This document shows positions 11,613 through 23,709 of a stretch of 64,000 bases of DNA, piece after piece. The DNA lies in the NCBI GenBank assembly GCA_022059125.1, contig JAEUWY010000004.1, positions 3,286,001-3,350,000 on the forward strand, given 5' to 3'. Positions within the stretch are counted from its first letter, which is position 1. Every line of letters begins with the position of its first letter. The notes under the pieces were generated by a model that worked only from the letters and a program-made list of their open reading frames with translations, had not been told where the DNA came from and searched no databases. This DNA comes from Corynespora cassiicola. Lineage: Eukaryota; Ascomycota; Dothideomycetes; Pleosporales; Corynesporascaceae. A program made the translations under genes and the position numbers.

Positions 11613-13752
11613 ATGTCCGAGGACGTGGCTGCGAGCTTCCCTTCACCGTCCTCGAACGCCCACAGTAATGCTTCGCCAGCGCAGACCCCGTCGCCACTGT
11701 CCGACTCTCCCAGACTGCCGCAGCAGAGGCCTCCCAGCTCGCGAGGTGAGTACATCAGCCCACCGCCCTATGTGCCGCCGTATACCACCATGTACCGCCC
11801 CCGACCGCCCATGCAATGCCCGCAATCGCATGCTCTCGCCGCCTGTCGCAGTCCCACGACTGATGTGGCACTCGCGAATTGTCGGGCGGGGGCCGTTTTG
11901 GCAGCCGTTGCATGCTGTTTTGAGGGCGACGCAAGCGTTCCGGTGGCATTGATGTGCATCCCGCTGCGCTAGTGCGATCCGGTACCTCTCGCCAGCGCTG
12001 AGGCTGCCCTGAAGTTGGCCGGCTGTGCCGTCGCTGGCTCTGCCCTACACGCCAACAACCTCTCCTTGCCTTCATCTTTGCAATACCCGCCCCCTCCTCT
12101 GGCCCGCCCAACCAACCGCCTGTGAACCGAGCTTTTCCGCCGAGCCGAACGCTAACCACCCGCCAGCTATAGTTCCTTCCAACATCACGCCCAGGATACC
12201 CATAACGACGGCGTCCTCACCGACAAACGATTACTCGATCGCCTCGCCAGTTGGGAGCGGTCCCACGAGCGCCAGCTATGTAGTCCCGCCGCGCCCAAAG
12301 CCAGGCCGCAAGCCTGCGACCGACGAGCCCGCCTCGAAGCGCAAGGCCCAGAACCGCGAGTCCCAGCGTGCTTTTCGTGCGCGCAAGGCGGCCAAGCTCA
12401 CCGAGATGCAGGCGCAGGTGGAGTCTGCCACGTCCAAGCACAAGCAAGAGCTGGAGCAGAGGCTGGCCGAAATTAACGAGCGGCAAATCCGCATTGATCA
12501 GCTCGAAGCCATGCTCTCCCAGCTGAAGGAAATGGAGAAGAGAACAGCGAGCGAACGTGACTTCTGGAGGGAGCGCGCCGAGAGCGAAAGTGCCGTTGTC
12601 CAGAGCCTCGAGCGGCAGCTAAGGGATCGTGAGAGCACCATCATGCAAAGCTTTGGCGACAAGCAGCAGCCCGTCTTCTTCCCCACTCGCATATCCGATC
12701 CCCGCCAGGACTCTCCTAATCGCGAGTCCTTCTCTGGGTTTACCGGCTTCAACGCCCCAGCACCCGTGGACCTGGGATGTGGCAACTGCAAAGCCAACGG
12801 CGAGTGCGCTTGTATCGCGGAGATCGCCAAGGTCACGACAACAAACACCTACACGGCTGCTGTTCCACTCCCCCAGGCGCCTTCTCGCTCCAACAGCTCG
12901 CCCATGAAGGGGATCCAGTCTCACAGCAACCCGGCCGCCGACCCCTTTGCCGAACGCGAGATCGACTTCACCGCCCAGTTCTCGACGAAGCGTCAAAAGA
13001 TTGATCAACGTCCATCCATTGCCTTCATGACCCAGACGAACGAGGTCGATGCCAAATGTGGCTTCTGTACCGACGACTCTAACTGTCTGTGTAGGGACTC
13101 GTCGATCCAGATTGACGCTATGCAAAGAAGTGATGACGTTCCCCCTGCTGCCGCCTGGAACAGCACGCCCTCGGATGATAAAAACGCTGCCTCTGGTCCT
13201 GGAAGCTGTGCAGACTGCCAAGCCAACCCGCGTCAAAGGGCGTGGTGCCAAAGAGTGGCACAGCTGAGGGCCGAAGGTAGTAGCAACCCCCCAACGCCTT
13301 CCTCTCGCGCTGGTAGCATTGGAAGCTTGGACACAATGGAACCGCCCATCGACAACGCCTCGATGGGCATCAGTCGATCCTCCATTGGTTGCAGCGATGC
13401 CTTCAGACTCTTCAAGGACCGTGTCCCTATGGATCAGGACAAGATGGAATGGATCAGCAATCTCAGGCCAGTGTCGCCCGTGTCGCGGAGGGGCTCGCTT
13501 CCTCTGTCGTCTCCGCGAAAGTACAGCGCTCTGGAGATTGATACTGCGGGCGTCATCGCAACCCTCGGCAATACCATGGGACCACTTGAACCGCGCAAGT
13601 CTGATGGAGTGAACAGAGACATCGTCATCAGAGCTCAAGAATATCGGCGAGCCAGTGGCTCTCCTCGAGTCAGCGTCGAGCGGAGCTCGCCCATGCCTGT
13701 TTCATCACTTATGAATGGCACTACGCGGCCAACGAGAAACTGGGGGCAGTAG
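11613..13752 (+). CDS. hapX: HapX-type bZIP iron-response regulator
   Basis: Exon 1 is 11613-11745 and exon 2 12173-13752, about 570 residues (an alternative acceptor at 12166 adds two). The open frame of exon 2 contains no ATG before the DNA-binding region, so an upstream exon is required; a strong GTGAGT donor at 11746 and a GCTAAC branch site near 12151 support the 427-bp intron. Around residue 85 is VVPPRPKPGRKPA, the Hap4-like segment that binds the CCAAT-binding complex, directly followed by the bZIP basic region KRKAQNRESQRAFRARKA and a coiled coil. Three cysteine-rich regions follow: CGNCKANGECAC (about 246), CGFCTDDSNCLC (about 340) and GSCADCQANPRQRAWC (about 388), the iron-sulphur/iron-sensing regions of HapX. 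Function: with the CCAAT-binding complex it represses iron-consuming genes in iron lack and activates storage in excess. GATA boxes upstream suggest SreA feedback. Confidence 0.93.
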
Positions 13753-15802
13753 CATTCCATGATGTACGATATATCTTAATGAGGGTAGACATCATGGCAT
13801 TCGTATGTTTTCGGTTATCGGGTGCTAGGTCTGCGAAGGCCAGTGCTGTTGGGAGCATTGACGGCATGCGGAGCGAAGGAATCAGTCACAAGGGAAGGCG
13901 GCAACTAGTGAGGGCGTGTGTTGTCTGCATGATACCAAAAGGGAACTGGAATGGCGTTGTAGCATTTGGGCGGCAACACTAATTTTATTGGCGCATGATC
14001 ATGGGCGCTCGTTTTTTTTCTCCCATTTGCCCCAGTCCATTTATGTGCATCTTGTTTGTCTAGGTTACTGTATCAATGGGGAAATGAATTACGAATCGAG
14101 TGCACATGAAAGTTTGAATATGTTTCCGTGGGAAACGCGACATCCATGGCCCAGGCCTTTGTAAAACGTCGGCTCACCACCGAGATGCACATGCAATCTC
14201 GTACAAACACGAAGGAAAATTCTACTCTCGTATCTCTGGTAACCGCATCCATCCGCGCGTCGTCCATCCAGAACATGACGCCACCGTTTTGGCACCTGGG
14301 CTTATTCCTGGGCCCCCCAAAGTTCCGCCATCCGCGCCGTAGAGCCGCCGCAAGACCCTGCCAATCCACCAATCCCTTGGACCAGAGCCTCCCGCCCGAA
14401 CCCACACACACGACCTGCCAACCGCGCTTTGCGTAATAGCGGTGTACGGTAACGAGGACGCCTCTCGGGTGTCATTGGCTGGAGATCCCTCGCTGATTAG
14501 CCGGGCGCAAAATTTTTATCAGATCATCAGATAAGAGCCGACTTCGGCTGAGGGGTAAAAAAACGACGGAAGTGTTTGCGAGAGTGGGCTAGGCAGATAC
14601 CTAGGTAGGTGGTTGGGTGGCGATGAGGAGGGCTTGGATCTTCAGGGAGAGAGGGGTGGGGGAAGGAAGACTAGATTGGTTTGGGGAGGGCGGGTCGTGG
14701 TGTCGGGATTTGAGGGGACGTTGGTGGGGGTTTGCTGGTGGAGTGAGGGTGCAGTAGCTCACGTGGGTTGCATAAATGTATACATTCAAAGGCGTACTGG
14801 AGGATATGGTGGTTGTGCATTCGCACATGTTAATTCAGCTAGTTCTATGTGCTATGAGTGTTCGAAAGCCAAGCTCCCTCGATACAGCGGCCGTACTCTA
14901 GGAGGTATTTATCCCATGAGGCTCATTAGGTGACTACATCCAGCACTACCTACCGGGTAGCCTGACAAGCTTTGGAATTTAGTACGTTCTCCAACCAATT
15001 GCTTCCTCAATCAATCTTCAGTCGCAGTCGTAGTCCTATCTAAAGTGTGGATTCCATTACTGCATTGTCTCCGTTCCACTAATCCTACGGGAAGTTACTT
15101 AAGCAGGAAATCGAAGTTGGTGTACTTTGCCACTGCAAGCAACCTGGGAAGCATATTGTAACCCGCGCCATGAAGCTTTGTTTTTTTTTAAAAAAAAGAA
15201 TTGAGCGCCTCTCCACGGCTGGTCGCATGAAAAGAGTCCAGGCACATGAGCCTTGCCCCTCCTGCCCCGCACACAGCCTTCCTTCTTGGGGAAACGGCTG
15301 ATGGTGAGATTGACTTCTTCGTTATCGGAAGCCAATTTCGCCGAAGATATGGTGGTGGGCCAGTTCATCCAGAGCGAGCTGGCATCGTTCGAGTGGCCGT
15401 GGAACGATGACTTCGCGACACCCAAAAAATCCCATCCACGATATCACGCATGATCACAAGCGAGGCTCTCTCACCTTCAGACCTCATATCTGGAGAAAAA
15501 CAAAAGGCGGTCGGCAGCAGCATGGTTATCAGCTGGAGGGATGTCAGCAAAAAGCAATTCCCAGCATCCAGCTTTCGAACCTGAATTGGATTAGCGCTTC
15601 CTGCTGGGCAATGTTAAAACTGTTCCACCCGCATTGGTTTACACGCACCGCGTTTCGCATTTGTGTATGTTGATCCCCACAATCAATCCCCTCCAGAAGT
15701 TTCTACAGCCTCATCTAGCAATACTCGCCATCGGTCTGCGGTGCTTCGGTCACCAGAGAGGCAGCGTGGGCTGAGGCTAGTACACTAGATTGGTCAACGA
15801 CC
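13753..15802. other. 2-kb region between HapX and the ATPase gene, no assigned gene
   Basis: No reading frame here has recognisable family features. The region holds an inverted pair of GATA boxes (14516-14534), a nearby inverted CCAAT box (ATTGG, 14474-14478), a short palindrome agccgacttcggct at 14536-14549, and a run of T then A at about 15181-15198. A frame on the minus strand at 14411-14073 begins at a GTG and could belong to a spliced gene, but I could not build one. Confidence 0.5.
14516..14534. promoter_or_regulatory. Inverted pair of SreA-type GATA boxes with no assigned target
   Basis: TTATCAGAT at 14516-14524 is ATCTGATAA on the minus strand, and ATCAGATAA follows at 14526-14534 on the plus strand, separated by one base. 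Both match ATCWGATAA perfectly. An ATTGG (inverted CCAAT) lies about 40 bases to the left. The element is 764 bases past the HapX stop and 1.27 kb before the next ATG. Whether it controls the ATPase gene, a non-coding RNA or an unrecognised gene cannot be told from sequence alone. Confidence 0.6.
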
Positions 15803-18800
15803 ATGTTGCGGTTTTTTTCTTCCGCGGTGACGGCCTCTGCGCCAGCTGTGTCCTCACGGGCGCCTTCTCCAGACCCTAATATCATTGCAACTAGAGACTG
15901 GGTTTATGTACAGTATCGCGCTAAGTACTGGGGAGAAGAGGACGAGCCAACGCGGGCTTTTCGCCTAGATCAATTCAAAAGTGAATTGTCACATATGCAA
16001 CCAGACTCAGCGCAAAGAATCGAGAAAGCATGCGATGAGTAGGTGAATCATGTATGATCTTTCAATCCGTATTTTAACATGCTCTAGGCTTGACTACGAT
16101 ACGTGTGAGGTCTGTAACTTAGTTATCCTTTGTACTCCGGGATTTGCTAAACTCTGCTAGGAGTTATGTAAGATACATCTGTCTGATGGCAGTGGCAAAT
16201 TCGTTCGATTCCTCAACGTCGTTGAATCATTGGCCAAGTTTCGACCCGATCTTTCATGGTTTGATTGCAAGGAGATTGTCAATGAGTATGTCCACATATT
16301 TGCTGTTTGTAGACATATAGACTGATCAAATATTAAGGATACAACGTGACAATGTAAAAGCAATGGTCCCATCCTCTGTTAGAAAAGAAGCGGATCAATC
16401 GGAAAACCTCCATTCGCAAACCTCGCCAATGTCGGATCCCGAAGATGTCCAGCCGCCCCTGTCACTCGAAGACCAAGTAAGGGCTGAGGTGTTTGACCGG
16501 TGTAATCGCTTGCTTTCACAAGAAACTGCAATGCCGGAGAGTGTCATTAGTCTTTACAATTCACTTATCCATGAGAAACCCGAACATTTTCAAATCGTCT
16601 CATCAGAATTTCTCCGTGTCTATTCCGATATACTGTTTGAAGAAGTGAGGGACGAGCTTCTAAGGGTCATCAACCAAGCTACGATGGAGAGTTTGAAGCG
16701 AAGAGCGATTGAGCAATGTGATCGTCAAGGCTTTGAATTTGGGCATTATGATTCCTTTTTGGAAGAAAATCCCACGATCCTTCCCATGCTCAAAGAGGAG
16801 TACCCGAACGTTACACAGGCCAAGATCAAACACGTGATTAGAGGGTAAGTAATATATCTATCTATATCATGTCAGATCACCATTTCGGATAGTCTGTTGA
16901 ATTAAACCCAGGGCTATTGAGTTTCTGGGATCTAGACAAAAGAAGAGTCCTACATCACGCATTGCACGTGCAAGTTCAACGACTGAGCAAGACGCTGGTT
17001 CGACCGAACCGACTTTCCTACCGACTCCTAGCATAGACGCGAATGCAGCGAGTAGTACGTCCCCACCAGTAGTTTCTAAAGCTACGAACAAGTGGCTGAC
17101 AGTTCCCATAGCTCCTCAACTGTCCCTCGTTACAGATTCCAAAACATTCATTGCTACAAGGCCAAGCTCACCTTCACCGGTAGAGAGAGGAGCCGCTTCA
17201 TCGTTACCGGTTATGACTAATGTCACTTCATCCTCATCGCTATCCGCAGCCAAATCTTCGTCCTCGCCAACAGTCAAAGCCGTGTCAACTTCATCTTCAG
17301 CTGCAGACACACCAACATCTTCACGCGATGCAACCCCCACAACTATCACGCCCTCAGCAAACCATATTCAATCTGCCAAACCTACCAGTGAAGGTATCCA
17401 GCCCTCTCCTGTTACGAGCCAAGCGACTCCCATCACGGCCAGAATGGAGCCCAGGGTTGCCGGGGTTGCCTCCGCTGTTGAACCTAGTATCGCCGTACCG
17501 GTGGGTACAGGTATGCCTATGGCCGCAGCTCAGACTATCTCTGGACCACCTGCACACGACATCTTCCGCGATTGGGTTCATCTCCACTATCTGGAGCTAG
17601 GGTTTGACTCGGAAGGGTTCAAAGGGTTCCCAAAGGTGATTTCTGACATTTGTGAACTAGTCAGCAATGATGAAGAGAGGAAACGTGTCAAAGCTATTTT
17701 CGCAGCGTAAGTCTTGGCCGAGACTGGAAGGATGGCTCATTTGCTAACCAATCCCAGAAGCCGCAAACTGAAAAATGGAGCACCAGGAAGCCTTGGAGCT
17801 CATAAAAGGATGAAGAAAAACGAGGCAAAACGCTTGAATATGATCCAGACAATCAAGGCTAGATTTCCAGAGTTGAGGGCTGACAAAAAACCGGAGAACT
17901 TGAGCCATATTCAAGATCACATCCCAGATACCGCTGGTCTTCCTGTTCCTGCTCAGGAGTCCGTGGGACAGCTAGTTCCTGTCCATCAGACGACTGGCAA
18001 CAATGGAACCTTTCTGCAGCCTCTTTTCCCTGGGTCTTTTCCGGATACGACTGTAACGCCAAATGCCGTGCCATCATCTCAAAACAATGGCCTAGTGAAT
18101 GATGCCTTCAGTCTTACTGCATTACCATCAGTTGCTGAAACTTTCCAAAACAATCTCCTTGCACGGAAATTGAAGCAAATGAACAGACCGATTTCCACTG
18201 GGGATGACGTTGCTCGTGACAGTAATGAAGGATCGGACAATGAAGGCCCATCGGGATATCCAGAGCCTGAAGAACCAGATGAAAGCCTCATGGATTCTCT
18301 CATGGCAAACAGGATCGAAGTTGGGGACTCTGGAGTTGTCATTGAGTCTGAGCTGCAGCATGCTCCTCTTTTCAAGTGGCCAATACTAACCGAGGACACC
18401 AAGAAAATTCTACCACAGTACGGACTAATAGGTTGTCACGAAGGATCCAAGTTGCTTTTAAATACAAATGTACCCTTTTCGACTTTCATTTGCGGCGTAC
18501 AAGGCTCCGGAAAGAGCCACACTACCTCAACGATTCTTGAGAATTCTCTCATTCGCTCTAAACATTTAGGACGACTTCAAAAGCCACTCTCAGCACTTGT
18601 CCTCAGCTATGGACACTTTGGAAGTGGGAACGGATTCAACATATGTGAAGCTACTTTTCTTGCAGCTGCCAACGACGACTCTGACCAACATGCTAAAAAG
18701 GTCAACGTTTTGGTCTCGCCCTCGAATTATTTGGCGATCAGGGAGTACTACATGAAAGTTCCCAATGTCACGGTCACGCCATTTAGGATAAAACCTTGGA

Positions 18801-19645
18801 ACCTGAATATTGACGTCATGCTCACGCTGATGGCGGTCAAGGAGAGCGAGAGTCCTCCATTGTACATGGCGCAAGTATCACAGATCCTTCGTGAGCTGGC
18901 TGCAAAAAGCCGTGTATTCAACTACCTGGAGTTCAGGGCCCTGATCGATCAACAAAAATTCAACAAGGTTCAGAAACAAATGCTTGGACAACGCTTGAAA
19001 TTGCTTGACTGGTTCCTAGATCTGGATAACAGCTGTCCCGAGCCGACTTTTCACCCGGGCGAGATTACGATCATGGACATGTCGTGCCCTTTTGTAGATC
19101 CAAATACAGCCTGCATTCTGTTCAAGATTGGAGTTGAGCAATACTTGCAGTCAAGCTCCCTCGGAAAAATGGTTGTGCTTGATGAGGCTCATAAGGTAAT
19201 AATCTCCATCCTAATCGATGGACAAATGCTAACTTTTCCTCAGTACATGCTCGACGTTCCAGGGGCCAAAGCCCTCAACGAGACGATGCTGCAGACGATT
19301 CGCCTCCAGCGACATTTAGGCGCTCGAGTCATAATATCTACCCAAGAGCCAACGCTCCTCACCGATCTCATCGCCCTTTGCTCAGTTACAGTCATCCATC
19401 GTTTCACAAGCCCTGAGTGGCTTGGCGCACTCAGGCGCCACATTCCCATGGCCACTGAAGATAACAACGACATTATGCAGTCTATTGAGAGCTTGAAGAC
19501 GGGCTGGGCGCTGTTCTATTCTTCGAATGCTGTCCTGGACAAGAATCAAGACGGAAGCTTGAAAAAGGGCACTGGCAAGCTCCTCGAGGTTTGCGTTAGA
19601 TCGAGGGTCACTTGGGATGGCGGCGAGTCAATTCTTGCTTCCTAA
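15803..19645 (+). CDS. HerA/VirB4-like P-loop ATPase with N-terminal helical modules, seven exons
   Basis: Exons: 15803-16038, 16088-16109, 16161-16285, 16338-16844, 16912-17706, 17758-19195, 19244-19645; sum 3525 nt, 1174 residues. Exon 2 is a 22-nt micro-exon. The last intron (19196-19243) is 48 bp, a multiple of three with no stop, so a naive frame reads through it; splicing gives the expected DEAHKYMLDVPGAKALNET. Walker A is GVQGSGKS (about residue 807), Walker B MVVLDEAHK (about 1034), and RVIISTQEPT is the sensor strand typical of HerA/FtsK/VirB4 ATPases. The first 640 residues hold helical regions separated by a Ser/Thr/Pro-rich linker; RDWVYVQY (about 32) and RDWVHLHY (about 590) look like copies of one module. 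This class is widespread but unstudied in fungi. DNA or protein pumping is an inference from the fold. Confidence 0.85.
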
Positions 19646-20261
19646 GGTACCAGTGACAGGCTCGTTTGATCAGTACAGTTGGCGTACACGGTAGGGAGCT
19701 CGGAACATTCTGAAACAGCGTTTTTGGATAAATTGTTCTGTAGCTGGACATGTGGAACTTTCGGTTGTTTTTTTCCCCGGTATACTTGGTACTTTTGGTT
19801 GAGATTCAGGATCGATGGTGCAGTTGAATTCTACACACCAAGCTTCAGGGCAATACTTGGAATGAATCTTATATTTGGCCCCAAAAGTAAATGCACGTTA
19901 CTGGTCTGCTCCATCATCTTCACATTGGCATCGATCTCGCGTGATTGTTTTTTTTATCGAGTTTTCGTTACTTGCAACTCGAAAGACTATTAAAATAATT
20001 GACTCCAATGCTGGATGGCCGATAGCGGATCAATTCTTCAGAACACAGGCTAGGAAACGCTTTCACCAAGGCGTCAATGAAGGACGACGATCAACCCAGC
20101 TATTTGCCGTAGTCCAACGTAGAATAGAGGTTCTTGGCTGATCATCATCAGTCTGAATCGTAAGTAATGCTGGGGCAAATCACAATAGACAAACTAACTA
20201 TGTGTATACAAGTATATACAAGAAAGGTTCAAGATACAAAGCCGTCTCGTAAGAGCAACAG
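19646..20261. other. Convergent intergenic region
   Basis: Lies between the 3' ends of the ATPase gene (+) and the CYP505 gene (-). T-rich stretches are present; no gene, repeat or RNA motif is recognisable. Short open frames at 19679-19993 and 19875-20141 have no family features. Confidence 0.5.
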
Positions 20262-23200
20262 CTAGTCGAACACATCCGCAACATAGCGAACGTTCCGCAA
20301 CGAACTGAACCACTCCTCAATCCTCTCCAGATCCGCACTCTCCCCCTTCTCCTTCTCCATCTCAACCTTGATCTTGATGATGGCCTCCTTGGCCGAATCC
20401 GCAATGCCTCTGGCTCCACAAACGTACACCTTGGCCCCCTCCTCCCACAGCCTCGCAATCTCCTTGCTGTCGCGCACCATGCGCTCTTGCACGTACCCGC
20501 AGCCCCCGCTCCGCTCTGGCGCGCGGCTGTATGTGCGCCGCACATCCACAGCCCCAAGCCGCTCCCAGCCCTCAAACTCGTCGCGGTAGAGGTCATCGAC
20601 GTCCGGGGACCGGCAGCCGAAGAAGAGCAGGGCGGGCGCGAGCTTGCGGCCCGACGCAATCATGGCGGCGCGCTCCTGGAAGAACCCGCGGAACGGCGCC
20701 ATGCCCGTTCCCGCGGCGATGCAGATGATGGGCGTGTGCTCGGCGTCGGAGGGCAGGCTGAAGGCGGCGTGCGAGGGGCGGACGCCGACGTGCACGGTGT
20801 CGCCCTCCGCCAGCGAGGAGAGGTACGACGATGCGACGCCCAGGTGCAATCCCTGGCCGGAAAGGGATGGCTCGTGCAGGAGGGAGAAGGTGATTGTCAC
20901 GTTCTCCGGTTTCCACAGTGGGGAGGAAGAAATGGAGCTATTGCAGTCAGCAAACCTGGACTTGAACTCCGATCTTGGTGGTGCTGGTGGCACTGGGGGG
21001 GGGATGCTTACTATTGCCGGACCCTCATCGGTGGCAGCATCGACATGAAGGTTCCGATCGGCAAATCAATGCTCGGGTAGCGTTCGAGCAGGTCGAGGAC
21101 GGAGACGCGCTTGGCGATGATCTCGTTGGCGAAATCTTCGTTGGCGAGACGCTTCAGCATGGCTTTCGTCTTGTCTTCCTGTGCTGCTGCTGCGAGGATC
21201 GACAGGCTCTATTCGGACGATTCAGCACAGTCCAATTGAATCAATAATAATACGAGAACTTACCCGCTTGGTGGCTGGCTGGGACAACTCAACGTATGAG
21301 CTGAAAATATCGTTGGCGGCGATCGTAGAGTTGGTGGGCAGCGTCGAGGGTCCGTCCGTGTTGATCTGAAGATGTGCGTCCCAGGGCAAATGGAATCGTC
21401 GCATGACGCGCTGTACGCTCTCCTTGGGGTTGATGGGCAGAACCACCAGGTAATCGCCAACAGAGTACTCAAGTCCCTTGGGTAGACGAACTTCAATGTG
21501 CTTCTTTGCACTCTTGTCAGATTCCTTGGAGAGCGTCTCTGCCTTGACGACCACACCCTCCTTGACATCTTGTCGGAGAGTCGATGCTCTGGGTGTGGAG
21601 ATGGAAACATTGACTCCAACCTTTGATTCTTCTTCCTCGCTTGCGGTGGCGTTGAAGCGCTCCATCAAAGCTGGCCAGAAAGTGCCGTCTTCCCAGCTCT
21701 CAAAGTCGGCGAAAACTTGGCCGGTCGACACATCGGAGAGGCCCAGATTGGCGACACGCTCTGCCCCCAGCTCTGCGAGTCTCGAGTCGACCAACTTCGG
21801 AATGCGATGGAAGGTCTGGGTCCAGTCACGGTTTCCACAGCCAAAGACAGCATACGACACACCCTTCAACGGACTCTCCTCCTTCTTCATTCCCTCGATC
21901 CAAGCAACAAAATGTCCCGCATTGTCAGGCGGTTGACCTTCGTATGACGCTGTGACAATCAGAACGGGCTGGTCTGTAGGCAGGTTGTCGTTGGCACTAT
22001 CCAAGCAGTCAATCTTTGTGGCAGTGAAGCCATGCGAGGCGGCATCGGTCGCTATGCGCTGAGCCAAAGCTTCGCACGTTCCGCTATTTGATCCGTATAG
22101 AATGGTCAAGGGCACACCTTTAACCGCATCAGAGGTTCCGTTTACAACCTTGTTCGTACCATTCGTGCCGTTTGCCTTTGGAACGTAGTTTCCAGACAGT
22201 CGGTGTTGGAGCGAAGTAGGAGTCAAGTCGTCGCGGAGGATTGCGCGCATGTGCATGTCTTTGGGCTTGATGGTCAAGGTCTGCTTGAATCCCAGGACGT
22301 AGTTTGGCTCCAGGACGAAGTTGAAATTTTGCAAGAGCATCGCCATGACTAGCAATGCCTCTTGCCAGGCAAATGGGCGTCCAATGCATGCACGCATGCC
22401 GTTTCCAAAGGGCTTCCAGCAGTTAGGGAACTCCTTGTTGAGGCGGTTGAAGTTGGCGTCAAGCATGCGCTCTGGCTTGAACTCATTAGCATCTTCGCCA
22501 AATACATTCGGGTCAAGTTGCGATTTTGCCAGGAGATTGACAATGGTCTCTCCGCCCCTGACAGGATATTTGTCTGCGAGAAGGGTGTCTTCAAAAGCTT
22601 CGACTGTGAATAGTGGAATGGTCGCATTAAGGCGAAGGGTTTCCCGAAGTACCGCGCTGATATATGGAAGCTTCGCCATGTGCTCGACCTTGATGACTCC
22701 CCTGCCGACCACGTCATCCACCTCCTGCTGTGCTTTGCGGTACGCCTCAGGATGCTTGAGAAGCTGGTAGAATGCGAAAGACAGGAGTCCCGAGGTAGTT
22801 TCATGTCCAGCGATGAGGAAAGTGATGAGGTTATCCATGATGCTCTCATCAGTCATCTTCTTTCCAGTTTTGGGATCAACGCCCTCCATCATTGCTGTCA
22901 GAAGATCGCGGCGATTGCTTTCGCCAGCCTTTCTTGACTCCAAGACGCCCTGGGCGGTATCTCTCATAATCTTGATGTCGTCCGTAAACTTCTTGTCCCG
23001 CGAACGGTAGAACATGGAAGGCAAAGGTGGGCGTCGTGGTTTCTCGCCAGCTTCTGTCAGAAAATCGCCCATTGCTTCAATGAAGGGGTGAAGTTCTGGT
23101 GAGTAGTAGCTGTTGAAACGATAGCCCATGGAGCAGAGGGCCAATGTGTCGAGGGTCAGACGGGTAAAGTCGTCGGTAACCATAATGGGCGAGGCGGGGC

Positions 23201-23709
23201 CTGACCGTGCCCACTTGAGAGCAAGCTGGGATGCAATGTCATGCATATCGTCGAACATGCCCTGGATGGAGAGTGGCCCAAAGGCAGGCATAAGGATGCG
23301 ATGGGCAATTCCCCAGTTCTCCTCGCCCATGCGTGCAGTGAACAAGCCATCGTGTACTCCTTCTCGCACTTCGTTCAATGCCGAGTTGATGGACTTTTTG
23401 AACCGCTTCTCATTACAGGTCTCATTGACCAACGCATGGGAAGATACAAAGACAATTGTCCTTCCGGGAAAGCGTAGTCTGTAGATTTCTCCTACATGTT
23501 ATTAGCCACTGCATCCTCATCTTGTCATGTTTTGATATGAGCATACCATACTGATCGGCTAGCGACGTCATAGATCCGAGGGGGAATTCAGGGTCGATGG
23601 TTTTGATGTTCCCCAGCAGCGGCAGTCCACTAGGCTCTGGGATCATCACGCCTGGCTCCTCCGTTTCCGGCTGTAACTTTGGTTTTCTTATCTGCGAATC
23701 AAAAGCCAT
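20262..23709 (-). CDS. CYP505-type P450-reductase fusion (P450foxy / BM3-like)
   Basis: Exons on the minus strand: 23709-23547, 23491-21264, 21208-21012, 20937-20262 (introns 55, 55, 74 bp), 1087 residues, the normal family length. The P450 half has the I-helix oxygen motif AGHETTSG, the ExxR motif ETLR and the haem loop FGNGMRACIGRP with the thiolate cysteine near residue 420. A linker leads to the flavodoxin domain (YGSNSGTCEALA, near 516), then the FAD and NADPH domains (YSISSSPLW, CIAAGTGMAPFRGFFQERA). No N-terminal membrane anchor is present, so the enzyme should be soluble and self-sufficient. Known members hydroxylate fatty acids at omega-1 to omega-3. Nothing adjacent suggests a biosynthetic cluster, so a general fatty-acid or xenobiotic role is likely. 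Confidence 0.95.

Noticed and set aside
12619..13638. 339-codon minus-strand frame opposite hapX
   Set aside because: It is exactly antisense to the conserved HapX exon and has no family features; a codon-bias shadow of a GC-rich gene.
14073..14411. 112-codon minus-strand frame near the orphan GATA boxes
   Set aside because: It starts at GTG, resembles no family, and no convincing upstream exon was found; kept only as a reason to look for transcripts.
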